DNA of 18,715 nt from contig CAAGRW010000101.1 of the NCBI GenBank assembly GCA_900772775.1, positions 1 through 18,715 on the forward strand, in the 5' to 3' direction. This document shows, one piece after another, positions 1 through 7,620 of this stretch. How positions within the stretch are numbered: position 1 is the first letter of the stretch; every line of letters begins with the position of its first letter. Source of the stretch: Candidatus Rifleibacteriota bacterium (GTDB taxonomy: Bacteria > Vulcanimicrobiota > Xenobia > Xenobiales > Xenobiaceae). Made by a program: the position numbers and the translations under genes. The notes under the pieces are model-generated. The model was not told where the DNA came from, made no database searches, and saw nothing but the letters and a program-made list of their open reading frames with translations.

Positions 1-1
1 A

Positions 2-52
2 GTTCGCGAAAACAACCTTTTTAATTTATACGAAGACAATGGCAAAGCTTAG
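2..52 (+). CDS. Possible C-terminal tail of a gene starting left of the window
   Basis: A reading frame open from the left edge ends with TAG at 50-52 and would encode a polar 16-residue tail ending in DNGKA. A strong terminator hairpin begins 38 bases later, as expected behind a gene end. Another frame stays open to a TAG at about 83, so the frame choice is not certain. No function can be assigned from so short a piece. Confidence 0.35.
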   Translation, partial: VRENNLFNLYEDNGKA

Positions 53-90
53 TCTTGTGAGACTTTTTGTTCCGCTTTGGTAGTTTATTG

Positions 91-124
91 GGGCCCGAAA
101 CTTTGTTTCGGGCCCTGTATTTTA
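91..124 (+). terminator. Rho-independent terminator
   Basis: A perfect 11-bp stem (GGGCCCGAAAC at 91-101, its complement at 105-115) encloses a 3-base loop and is followed by TGTATTTTA. It should end transcription from a gene left of the window and insulates the next gene. Confidence 0.85.
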
Positions 125-152
125 TAGCAATTATGCTAGAGAGGATATCATT

Positions 153-842
153 ATGAAACCAGAAGAGGGCCGAGCCCTACTTGAAAAACATTTTTGTTAT
201 AGTGTCCCCGAAGAAGATTTTTATTATGATTGCGGCACTATGGATGATCCTGATTTTTATTATGACGATGGCTATTTACTTGTAGGTGACGAAGTAAAAA
301 CTGATAATATTAACTTTTCCTTTTTATTTAATTGGGCTCCACCGGAAGTAAAGAAGTATGGTATAAGGGTTACTGTCTATTGGGAAGTAGGTTATAAAAA
401 TTTTAGGGGCCACTCCAAATATAGAAAATTCAGTTGTAAATGCGGAATTTTGGAATTATGTGGCAATTACAACTATTATGGAGATTTAGCTTCAGATGAT
501 TTGCATACTCATGTGCAAATGGTTGAGAAAGCCCGGGAGTTTTTCCGTAAATACAAAGTTATGTTTGCGGCTGCTTGGAGCGGACGTTATGGACTTAGCG
601 GTGGGGGAATTGGTACTAACAGTACCGTTTTAGAAAGATACTTTTGTATGTTTTGTAAGTCCAGAATAAAAGCTGACTTTAGTAGAGTACACCCACGGAA
701 ATACTTTTGGACAATGCAAACTTTTTACACATTTATAAAAGATCTTCTTTTTGAAAAGAAAGACTTCTGTACCCTAAAAATGCCCATAAATGCGGTAAAT
801 ACGGCACTTTCTAAAGGTACTTGGTGTTTACTTGGTGTTTGA
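153..842 (+). CDS. Uncharacterised Tyr/Phe/Cys-rich protein
   Basis: This is a 229-residue protein I do not recognise. AGAGG ends 8 bases before the ATG, a normal Shine-Dalgarno spacing. The product has no signal peptide or clear membrane segment. It is rich in aromatic residues (repeated FYYD-like strings near residues 23-40) and in cysteine, including a CKCG at about 95-98 and a CMFC at about 165-168 that could form a metal site; that is inference. A glycine-rich stretch lies near 145-155. The gene looks more AT-rich than those to its right. It converges on the abortive-infection gene with only 41 bp between the stops, so it may belong to the same accessory region, but nothing in the sequence ties it to defence. 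Confidence 0.7.
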   Translation: MKPEEGRALLEKHFCYSVPEEDFYYDCGTMDDPDFYYDDGYLLVGDEVKTDNINFSFLFNWAPPEVKKYGIRVTVYWEVGYKNFRGHSKYRKFSCKCGILELCGNYNYYGDLASDDLHTHVQMVEKAREFFRKYKVMFAAAWSGRYGLSGGGIGTNSTVLERYFCMFCKSRIKADFSRVHPRKYFWTMQTFYTFIKDLLFEKKDFCTLKMPINAVNTALSKGTWCLLGV

Positions 843-883
843 ATTTATGTGACACAGTGCTACGAAACACAACGATATTTATA

Positions 884-1798
884 TCATTTGCCGGAATTTG
901 ATTTTAGTTCAACTGACAGAATAAAATCTGCCATAGTCATTGCTGAGTTAACAAACAGACGTGCATGATGTTCATCTATGGAAATCCTATTAGCACCTAC
1001 ACCATGAGCATCGCTGTCCTTGTTTCGCATCTCTGCAATTGATGACACAATGCTATTCAGACCAGAAAGAAGGGTATTAATTCTTCTATCTGTATTTTGA
1101 TCAGTGTGCATATTGTAGAGAGTTTTAACCTGCTTAAATAGTTTTGCCATATCACCGCTGTCAGAGGGTGTGACTCCCTTCTTCTCTATAACATAACAGA
1201 AAGTTTCTTCCAGCAATGTTCTGGATTTTGTAATGGCACTGTCAAAATTTTGTTGCGTAACATCATCCATGGCTCGATCTGAGATACTTTTTATGTATTC
1301 ACGGTCTATGGATTTAATATGTGGCGCTTGGACATCAATTCTGCTATTCACTGCACGAACTACAAATTGATTTCCAATAGTGGTAAGTTCGTTCCCACCA
1401 AAGAAAAGGATGCCGTTGATCTTTTCTTGGATGGTGGAGATGATACAGCTATATGCGTTATTTATTTCGTCTGCTCCATGTCCTGCCAAAACCTTAGAAA
1501 ACTGGTCCTTTGCAAAAAGATAAGCCAACAAGTCAGAAAATCGGTTTTGCTTTAGGCAATGTTCCATGAGATTGTCAAGATATTGCCAACGGCTTAAATT
1601 AACGCCGCCCCACGAATAGGTAACGGGTAATCCAAAAGATGTTGAAATTCCGCATAAATCGGGACCGCTTAGATACGGCATTGCGATTTTTACTGATGTA
1701 CCATCTTCAAATTCATGTGTGCCATAAGCCGTATCACCATCTAAAATAGCGATAATTTCCTTTGTTTTTAACAGCTCATAAGTATTTCTATCTTTCAA
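884..1798 (-). CDS. Abortive-infection (Abi_C-type) protein, last gene of the type I RM operon
   Basis: This 304-residue protein's C-terminal third (about 185-300) resembles the abortive infection C-terminal domain. Visible are a helical SRTLLEETFCYVIEKKG block, a helix around a KLFKQVK, and a closing RNKDSDAHGVG followed by a histidine-bearing helix ending in ADFIL. The N-terminal part (about 1-110, with YLSGPDLC near 42-49 and a SRWQYLDNLM block) looks like a separate module, perhaps a sensor; that is inference. AGAGGTG sits 6 bases before the ATG, and the gap to the hsdM stop is 21 bp, so it is probably co-transcribed with hsdR-hsdS-hsdM. Proteins of this type are associated with phage-triggered growth arrest. 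The effector activity here is unknown. No obvious terminator follows. Confidence 0.75.
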   Translation of the reverse strand: MKDRNTYELLKTKEIIAILDGDTAYGTHEFEDGTSVKIAMPYLSGPDLCGISTSFGLPVTYSWGGVNLSRWQYLDNLMEHCLKQNRFSDLLAYLFAKDQFSKVLAGHGADEINNAYSCIISTIQEKINGILFFGGNELTTIGNQFVVRAVNSRIDVQAPHIKSIDREYIKSISDRAMDDVTQQNFDSAITKSRTLLEETFCYVIEKKGVTPSDSGDMAKLFKQVKTLYNMHTDQNTDRRINTLLSGLNSIVSSIAEMRNKDSDAHGVGANRISIDEHHARLFVNSAMTMADFILSVELKSNSGK

Positions 1799-1819
1799 TC
1801 ATATATCACCTCTGAATAC

Positions 1820-3307
1820 TTATTTTTCCAACTGTGACTGCAATTCCTGAAAACTCTCCAAGGCACTCTGCAAATTTTCAATAATATCTGCGGCCAGTTC
1901 GTCTGGCTTCGGCAGATTATCTAAATCCGCAAGGGATTTATCTTTGATCCAGAACAGGTCAAGACTGGTCTTATCACGCTCCAGAATATCCTTTACAGCG
2001 AATCTGCGGAAGCGGCCGTCCGGATTGTTCTCAGACCAAGTTTCGGTGCGTTCATGACGATTCTGCGGATTATAGCATTTTACAAAATCCACAAGGTCAG
2101 CATCGGTCATGGGGTGCTGTTTCAGTGTGAAATGAATGTTAGTTCGGAAATCGTATACCCACACTTCCTTCGTCTGCATTTCGGCACTGGCAGGGCGTTT
2201 GTCAAAGAAAATAACATTTGCCTTAACGCCTGGCTTATAGAAGATACCGGTCGGTAGGCGGAGAATGGTATGCAGGTCAGTGGTTTCCAGCAGTTTCTTA
2301 CGGATAATTTCGCCCGCGCCGCCCTCAAACAGCACATTGTCCGGCACAACGACCGCAGCCTTGCCGGTTGTTTTCAGAATGGTATTGATGTGCTGCACAA
2401 AGTTCAACTGTTTGTTAGAACTGGTTGTCCAGAAGTCCTGCCGGTTGTAAACGAGGTCTTCTTCCTCCTGTTCGCCTTCCTCATTAGTAAAGGTGATGGC
2501 GGACTTTTTTCCGAAAGGTGGATTGGTCAGCACATAGTCCACACGATAACCGGGGTCGGTGAGAAGCGCATCCCCAAGAGTGATCGGTGCATCGCCGTAA
2601 ATATCACCGATGTTGTGCAGATACAGATTCATCAAGGCGGTTTTATAGGTGGTCGGAACGATCTCATTTCCGTAAAAAGTTTCGTTTTTCAGAAATTCCT
2701 TCTGCTCCCGGTCAAGGGTATAATGCTCCGGGTCGGCAATGTACGACTGAGAAGCGAGGAAAAATCCCCCGGAACCACAGCAGGGGTCTGCGATGGTCTT
2801 CATCGGCTCAGGACGCAGACATTCTACCATTGCTTTAATCAGCGGACGAGGAGTGAAATACTGTCCTGCACCGCTTTTAATATCTTCGGCGTTTTTCTGG
2901 AGCAGTCCCTCATAGATTTCGCCCTTAACATCCGAAGACATAGCCACCCATTTTTCGGTGTCGATCATCTGTACAACTCGATACAAAATGGCGGCATTGC
3001 TGATTTTGTTGGTTGCCCCCTTAAAAATCTTGCCGAGGATGCCGCCTTGTTCACCAAGTTTCTCCAGAATCTTTTTATATTTATCTTCCAGCTCTGCGCC
3101 TTTGAGCGTGCGCATATCGAACCATGTAAAGCCTGCTGGAATACCAGTATCTCTTTTATAGGGCGGTCTGGAATACTCATCGGACATTTTCAGAAAAATT
3201 AGATAGGTCAACTGTTCTAGATAATCGCCATAGGAAACGCCATCGTCACGAAGGGGGTTGCACATTCCCCAGACCTTGGAGACGATAGCGGAAGTCTGTT
3301 CACTCAT
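1820..3307 (-). CDS. hsdM: Type I restriction-modification system, modification (methyltransferase) subunit HsdM
   Basis: This 495-residue N6-adenine DNA methyltransferase subunit would pair with HsdS to methylate the recognition site and, with HsdR, form the restriction complex. The N-terminal helical HsdM domain (about 5-130) is followed by the GQYFTP entry motif (148-153), the SAM-binding motif DPCCGSGG (174-181) and the catalytic NPPF (262-265). The length is normal for the family and no frame damage is visible. AGGAGG lies 9 bases upstream of the ATG, and the start overlaps the hsdS stop by 4 bp (ATGA), indicating translational coupling. It is the fourth gene of the cassette, placed after R and S, which is less common than M before S. 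Confidence 0.95.
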   Translation of the reverse strand: MSEQTSAIVSKVWGMCNPLRDDGVSYGDYLEQLTYLIFLKMSDEYSRPPYKRDTGIPAGFTWFDMRTLKGAELEDKYKKILEKLGEQGGILGKIFKGATNKISNAAILYRVVQMIDTEKWVAMSSDVKGEIYEGLLQKNAEDIKSGAGQYFTPRPLIKAMVECLRPEPMKTIADPCCGSGGFFLASQSYIADPEHYTLDREQKEFLKNETFYGNEIVPTTYKTALMNLYLHNIGDIYGDAPITLGDALLTDPGYRVDYVLTNPPFGKKSAITFTNEEGEQEEEDLVYNRQDFWTTSSNKQLNFVQHINTILKTTGKAAVVVPDNVLFEGGAGEIIRKKLLETTDLHTILRLPTGIFYKPGVKANVIFFDKRPASAEMQTKEVWVYDFRTNIHFTLKQHPMTDADLVDFVKCYNPQNRHERTETWSENNPDGRFRRFAVKDILERDKTSLDLFWIKDKSLADLDNLPKPDELAADIIENLQSALESFQELQSQLEK

Positions 3308-4419
3308 TCGCTGAATCCTCCTTCAAACGCTTTTTTCAAAATGCTCTGCCGCATGGCCTCTGCCTGCGAAAGGGCGGTGTCTACGGTTTGCTCGATGCTG
3401 TCGCAGACCGAGAGACGGGATTCAATTTCTTGCACAATACTCGTTTGCATATTTATGTCTGCACAGAACGGAATGTTAAGTTTCCTCAAAACGCCAAGAC
3501 CAACTGTTTTTTGCGCTGTACCAGTTGCTTTCTGTGTTGTCTGAAAATATACGTCAGGATGTTGTAAGGCATAAAAAAGAAAATCTTGCGTAATTCTCTC
3601 ATTAGGGCGAAGCAGTGCAATATGACGCTGAAAGCAAAAGTTTTTCCTAAAATTCACTCTAATGGGAATACCGTATGAACCAGTCACGGTATATAGGACA
3701 TCCCCAAATCTCGGAGTTCTTTTTTCGCCAATAGTGCCATAATATTCATCATTCACATGATTTACAGAATCCCAGTTTATCTGATTATTTTTGATGTTGG
3801 AAATCATAATAAATGGAATTCCCGTTTCCGCTTTCGGAGGTGGCATATGATCTCCATCTGTTATGTGTACACATACTTCATTAGTTGTAATTGTTTTGCA
3901 ATTAGCAAACGCCTCTCTCAACACCGCCTGCCGATACACCGCCAATTGCTGCTTGATGGTTTGCAGTGTCTCCACGCCCTTGTCCAGTTCGGAGAAGAGT
4001 TCTTCGATGCGGGAGACGATGCGGTGCTGTTCCTCAAAAGGTGGAAGTGGAATATCCATCTTTTCGATATGCTGATAGTGTCTGGCGTAACCCTTGTCTG
4101 GAAAACGCAATGTCAAATACTGAGTGCCATAAAACAAATATTTTGGCAGCACTCCTTTCTTTGGTGAAAGCACTTTTATTCCATCTGCACCGGCTCCAAA
4201 AGGGAAATTAACATATTTGACTGCACAAGTATGGTCACCAAAAACAATTACTGGCAATGTACATTTCAATAACATATCCAGATTGTTAGTATAGCCACCA
4301 ATTAGCTTTTTACCTTGGTCTACAATGGCGAGTTGCCCAGTCGTCTCATATTTTTTTTGCTTTGTTTTTTTGCCTGCCGGAATTGAAACTTTCTTAACCA
4401 GCGATTTATATAATGCCAT
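3304..4419 (-). CDS. hsdS: Type I restriction-modification system, specificity subunit HsdS
   Basis: This 371-residue protein should set the DNA target of the complex. It shows the usual layout: first target-recognition domain (about 1-125), central conserved region beginning PLPPFEEQ (about 125-175) with a long helix, second recognition domain (about 180-315), and a C-terminal conserved helix ending near ILKKAFEGGF. The first recognition domain is compact, making the protein slightly shorter than the common 400-residue form, but the frame is intact. GAGG precedes the ATG by about 7 bases. It lies 15 bp after hsdR and overlaps hsdM by 4 bp. No second hsdS copy, inverted repeats or recombinase are present, so there is no sign of phase-variable specificity. 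Confidence 0.93.
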   Translation of the reverse strand: MALYKSLVKKVSIPAGKKTKQKKYETTGQLAIVDQGKKLIGGYTNNLDMLLKCTLPVIVFGDHTCAVKYVNFPFGAGADGIKVLSPKKGVLPKYLFYGTQYLTLRFPDKGYARHYQHIEKMDIPLPPFEEQHRIVSRIEELFSELDKGVETLQTIKQQLAVYRQAVLREAFANCKTITTNEVCVHITDGDHMPPPKAETGIPFIMISNIKNNQINWDSVNHVNDEYYGTIGEKRTPRFGDVLYTVTGSYGIPIRVNFRKNFCFQRHIALLRPNERITQDFLFYALQHPDVYFQTTQKATGTAQKTVGLGVLRKLNIPFCADINMQTSIVQEIESRLSVCDSIEQTVDTALSQAEAMRQSILKKAFEGGFSE

Positions 4420-4434
4420 TATGTTTCCTCATAA

Positions 4435-7173
4435 CTATGCCACCAACGCGGCATTCATTTCCTGCAATATTTGCTCATACGCATCACCAAACGCATCATA
4501 AAAGCCGAGCAGACCGCCTTTCCGGTCAAACGGGGTTAAGTCCAGATCCTCCGGCAAGATGCTAAGCGAAGCGGCAATATGGTCTTTGATCAGACGCAGC
4601 CATTCCATCTGTTCCTCGGTAAACTGGATATGTCCGGCGTTCTTCTTGAATGTCCACTGCATGAAGTTATAGTTCACCTTGTCCGCAAACGGGGTGAGGG
4701 TATCGGTGTAGCCCATCTCAAAGCGGATGATGGAAATCAGATCGGTAAGCTGTGCCATTGTGCCGCGCTTGACCTTACTCGGCTGCTTGATGGCATAGCA
4801 ATCCCACAGCCTTTCTACCGTAATTCCATGGGATTTCAACTTCTCGTATAGCTCTTTCAGCTTTTCGATTACCATCGGGCGGTCTTTGTATGCTGCATCA
4901 TAGATAATTCGTAACGCAACGATTTCGTTCTTGTTTTCCTCAATAAATGCCCGAAAGCCGGACAGTACCTTGTTTACATTCGCTTCCTGTTGTGCGTCAA
5001 AGCCTGCAAAGAGTACTGAGTCCAGATTGACATTGTCAATGATTTGGTCATGGCTACGGCGCATATTTTCGATGTAATCACGCACTTCCGGGATATGGAA
5101 CGGCGCAACAGCGGATTTGAGCAGCTCTTTCTGCGCCTGTTTGCGCTCATCTTCGGTCGGGGCAGCAGTGCCTGTAACCCTCTGGGCGTATTCTGTTATT
5201 ACATCTTCGTCAAATGCGTTCAGCAGATTTTCGGCAACGGTTCCGGCGGGTGCGCCCACTTTGGCTTCAAACTGTTTCCGCTCAGATGGCGTCATTTGAC
5301 TGTTCAGACGAATCACACGGTTGGCAAGGGAAGTCAGTGTGTCCTCATCTTTTGCGCCCAATGCCACATTCATCATCAGCTCTTTCGTGCTGACAGTCGG
5401 CTTGAGTTCCAGAGGCCTAGTATCAGACTTTTTGGATTTCGTGACACCCACTGCGTCTACGATCACGAAGTGGTCTTTATTCTCTGTGGCCGATGGCGTG
5501 ACTTTCTGCAAGTCTTCCTTGCTGAGAACACGAGTGCCTCTGCCTTTCATCTGCTCGAAATAATTCTTACTCCGAACATCCCGCATGAAGATCAGGCACT
5601 CGATGGGCTTCACATCGGTTCCTGTTGCAATCATATCCACAGTAACCGCAATACGGGGATTGTAGTCATTGCGGAAGGAGCTGAGGACGGATTCCGGGTT
5701 GTCCGCAGAATAGGTGATTTTACGGCAGAAATCGTTGCCTTCGCCAAATTCCTCGCGCACGATCTGCACAATATCATCTGCATGACTGTCCGTCTTGGCG
5801 AAAATCAGCGTTTTGGGAACTTCTTTTCTGCGTGGGAATAGCGTGGTGAACAGATTTTCCTTAAAGGAACGAATTACCGTTCGTATTTGGCTTGGGTTCA
5901 CAATATTCCGGTCAAGCTGCGACGGCACATAATTCACATCTTCGTCCATCTGCTTCCAGCGTTTTGCCCTGGACAGACGGTCACGATATTCGATCAACTG
6001 CTTCATCAGATGTGCGCCATTTTTGCTGACATTGGTTTCAATCAGAAAAATATCCTCTCCGACATTAACACCGTCCACGATAGCCTGTTCACGAGGATAT
6101 TCGCTGACAATGTTTTCATTGAAAAATGCAAAGGTGCGGTTGTCCGGTGTTGCCGTCAGCCCGATGATAAAGGCATCAAAATAGGATAGAACTTGACTCC
6201 ACACATTGTAAATGGAGCGGTGGCACTCATCGACAATGATGCAGTCGAAGAACTCCGGCGGATACTTTTCGTTGTAAACAACTTCCTTCGGAGCTTTGCT
6301 TTCGGCAGTCAAATATTCGGCAAACGAAGTCTCCTCTGCGCCTTCGTCCAAATCCTCGCCCTTCAGGATGGAGTACATCCGTTGAATGGTGGAGATACAG
6401 ATTTGAATATCGTTCGGAATATAGGAAGATTTCAGCCTGCGAACACCGTAAATCTGTGAAAATGAACGGGGATCATCGTTCGGTGTATAAGCAAAAAACT
6501 CTCGTTCAGCCTGTTCGCCCAGTCCCTTGGTATCCACCAAAAACAGAATCCGTTTCATCTTGCCATATTTCAACAGACGGTATGCCGCAGTGATTGCAGT
6601 AAAGGTCTTGCCTGCGCCCGTTGCCATCTGCACCAGTGCCTTGGGACGGTTGTCCGCAAAGGACTTGTCCAGATTATTGATTGCGTTGATCTGGCATTTT
6701 CGGAATCCATCGGTATCAAGCGGTGGGAAGTTCTTCATATTGTTCCGAATGGTGTCAGGCTCATTCTGCAGAGCTTGCAGTGTTTCCGGGCGATGAAACG
6801 AGAACACCGTTCTTGAGCGGTATTTTATATCCTTATAGTCCGTAAATCGAATGATTTTATCGGTAGCCTCGTAGACAAAACGAATAGAATAATCGCCCTT
6901 TACCCACTTGAATTTGCTGTTCACATAGCGATTTGACTGCACTTCCACATCGGTAATGTGTTCACCGGCTTCTTTCCGCTTGGCTTCTACCACGCCCATA
7001 GGTAGCCCTTCAACAAAGAGGGCATAATCAACTTCGCCGGTGCTGGTGGGAAATTCACGAACAGCAACACCGAGCGCAACAGATAGATTCAGTTTTTTCA
7101 TATCCTGAATTACCCAGCCGGATTGCTTTAGTTTTTCATCAATCGCAAGGCGTGCTTTTTCTTCCGGTGTCAT
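4435..7173 (-). CDS. hsdR: Type I restriction-modification system, restriction/translocase subunit HsdR
   Basis: This subunit of about 912 residues translocates DNA with ATP and cleaves unmodified DNA. Numbered from the start chosen here, an N-terminal PD-(D/E)xK nuclease core is visible (EVD at 47-49, EAK at 63-65). The SF2 motor follows: Walker A GAGKT at about 186-190, DECH at about 315-318, GLTATP at about 338-343, and a C-terminal MKGRGTRV motif VI. A C-terminal helical domain for M/S assembly follows. The frame is open back to 7275, but that extension overlaps the upstream regulator and is unlike the family. Met at 7185 abuts the GAGGGAG directly, whereas Met at 7173 has it 12 bases away and gives the typical MTPEEKARL start. 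The gap to the regulator stop is then 1 bp. Confidence 0.94.
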   Translation of the reverse strand: MTPEEKARLAIDEKLKQSGWVIQDMKKLNLSVALGVAVREFPTSTGEVDYALFVEGLPMGVVEAKRKEAGEHITDVEVQSNRYVNSKFKWVKGDYSIRFVYEATDKIIRFTDYKDIKYRSRTVFSFHRPETLQALQNEPDTIRNNMKNFPPLDTDGFRKCQINAINNLDKSFADNRPKALVQMATGAGKTFTAITAAYRLLKYGKMKRILFLVDTKGLGEQAEREFFAYTPNDDPRSFSQIYGVRRLKSSYIPNDIQICISTIQRMYSILKGEDLDEGAEETSFAEYLTAESKAPKEVVYNEKYPPEFFDCIIVDECHRSIYNVWSQVLSYFDAFIIGLTATPDNRTFAFFNENIVSEYPREQAIVDGVNVGEDIFLIETNVSKNGAHLMKQLIEYRDRLSRAKRWKQMDEDVNYVPSQLDRNIVNPSQIRTVIRSFKENLFTTLFPRRKEVPKTLIFAKTDSHADDIVQIVREEFGEGNDFCRKITYSADNPESVLSSFRNDYNPRIAVTVDMIATGTDVKPIECLIFMRDVRSKNYFEQMKGRGTRVLSKEDLQKVTPSATENKDHFVIVDAVGVTKSKKSDTRPLELKPTVSTKELMMNVALGAKDEDTLTSLANRVIRLNSQMTPSERKQFEAKVGAPAGTVAENLLNAFDEDVITEYAQRVTGTAAPTEDERKQAQKELLKSAVAPFHIPEVRDYIENMRRSHDQIIDNVNLDSVLFAGFDAQQEANVNKVLSGFRAFIEENKNEIVALRIIYDAAYKDRPMVIEKLKELYEKLKSHGITVERLWDCYAIKQPSKVKRGTMAQLTDLISIIRFEMGYTDTLTPFADKVNYNFMQWTFKKNAGHIQFTEEQMEWLRLIKDHIAASLSILPEDLDLTPFDRKGGLLGFYDAFGDAYEQILQEMNAALVA

Positions 7174-7174
7174 G

Positions 7175-7390
7175 TCATTCGTCATCTCCCTCATTGATAT
7201 ATTCCATAATGTCGCCGTAGTCGGCATGAAGAGTTTTGCATATTTTGCCCAGAACAGTAAGTGTGACCTCTTCATCCCGACGCAGCTTGGTCATAGTATT
7301 GGGAGCAATTCCAGAGGCTTTTCTCAGGTCTGCTTTGCTCATCTTTTTATCAACCAACAGTTTCCACAAACGATTATATGAAACAGCCAT
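7175..7390 (-). CDS. Small XRE/Cro-CI-type HTH regulator heading the RM operon
   Basis: This 71-residue DNA-binding protein is almost entirely one helix-turn-helix domain. The scaffolding and recognition helices fall around residues 18-38 (KADLRKASGIAPNTMTKLRR), followed by a VLGKICKTL helix typical of the XRE family. GGGAGG sits 5 bases before the ATG. It is the first gene behind the operon promoter and its stop lies 1 bp before the likely hsdR start. By analogy with small HTH controllers of restriction systems, it probably tunes expression of the cassette, perhaps through the inverted repeat overlapping the -35 element. This is inference from position and size. Confidence 0.88.
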   Translation of the reverse strand: MAVSYNRLWKLLVDKKMSKADLRKASGIAPNTMTKLRRDEEVTLTVLGKICKTLHADYGDIMEYINEGDDE

Positions 7391-7451
7391 GACAGCCTCC
7401 CTTGCTAACTAATGGTCTTAAGAAGTTTTGCTCGGGCTCACCGTGAGGGAA

Positions 7452-7480
7452 AATATAGCCATTTGCCGATAGAACTGCAA
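7452..7480 (-). promoter_or_regulatory. Promoter of the XRE-hsdR-hsdS-hsdM-abi operon
   Basis: On the minus strand, TTGCAG (7480-7475) and TATATT (7457-7452) are separated by exactly 17 bases. This is a good sigma-70-type promoter about 60 bases upstream of the regulator start. Confidence 0.7.
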
Positions 7481-7496
7481 AAATTAGCTATTTTTG
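7478..7496. promoter_or_regulatory. Inverted repeat overlapping the -35, candidate operator
   Basis: CAAAAAT and ATTTTTG form a perfect 7-bp inverted repeat around a 5-base centre (TAGCT). The repeat overlaps the last bases of the -35 element. Its position fits an autoregulatory site for the XRE protein, but the AT-rich arms could also arise by chance. Confidence 0.4.
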
Positions 7497-7543
7497 AAGA
7501 TATTGTCCGCCAGCACAATTTGTTTGATATGCATGATTAAAAC

Positions 7544-7605
7544 AAAAGTGCCGCTACCAGGTTGTGGATTGTTTTTCACAAGCCTAGCAAGCGGCGCTTT
7601 TGCTT
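7544..7605. terminator. Long hairpin terminator, likely bidirectional
   Basis: AAAAGTGCCGCT (7544-7555) pairs with AGCGGCGCTTTT (7590-7601) with one wobble. A second inner stem (AGG-TTGTG with CACAAgCCT) fills the loop. On the minus strand it is followed by TTTTGTTTTAA, so it should end the nuclease transcript that stops at 7621. On the plus strand it is followed by TTTTGCTTTT. The remaining bases between the two minus-strand operons hold the RM promoter and nothing else I can see. Confidence 0.8.
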
Positions 7606-7620
7606 TTCACAGCTTAACCT

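Noticed and set aside
2270..3202. Long plus-strand open frame opposite hsdM
   Set aside because: It lies entirely antisense to a well-supported hsdM and its translation has no domain-like pattern.
3304..4419. Phase-variable hsdS
   Set aside because: There is a single hsdS with no partial copy, no inverted repeats and no recombinase in the window.
5044..5841. Long plus-strand open frame opposite hsdR
   Set aside because: It is antisense to the conserved helicase region of hsdR; composition is that of a shadow frame.
7174..7275. N-terminal extension of HsdR
   Set aside because: It overlaps nearly half of the upstream HTH gene and does not resemble HsdR starts.
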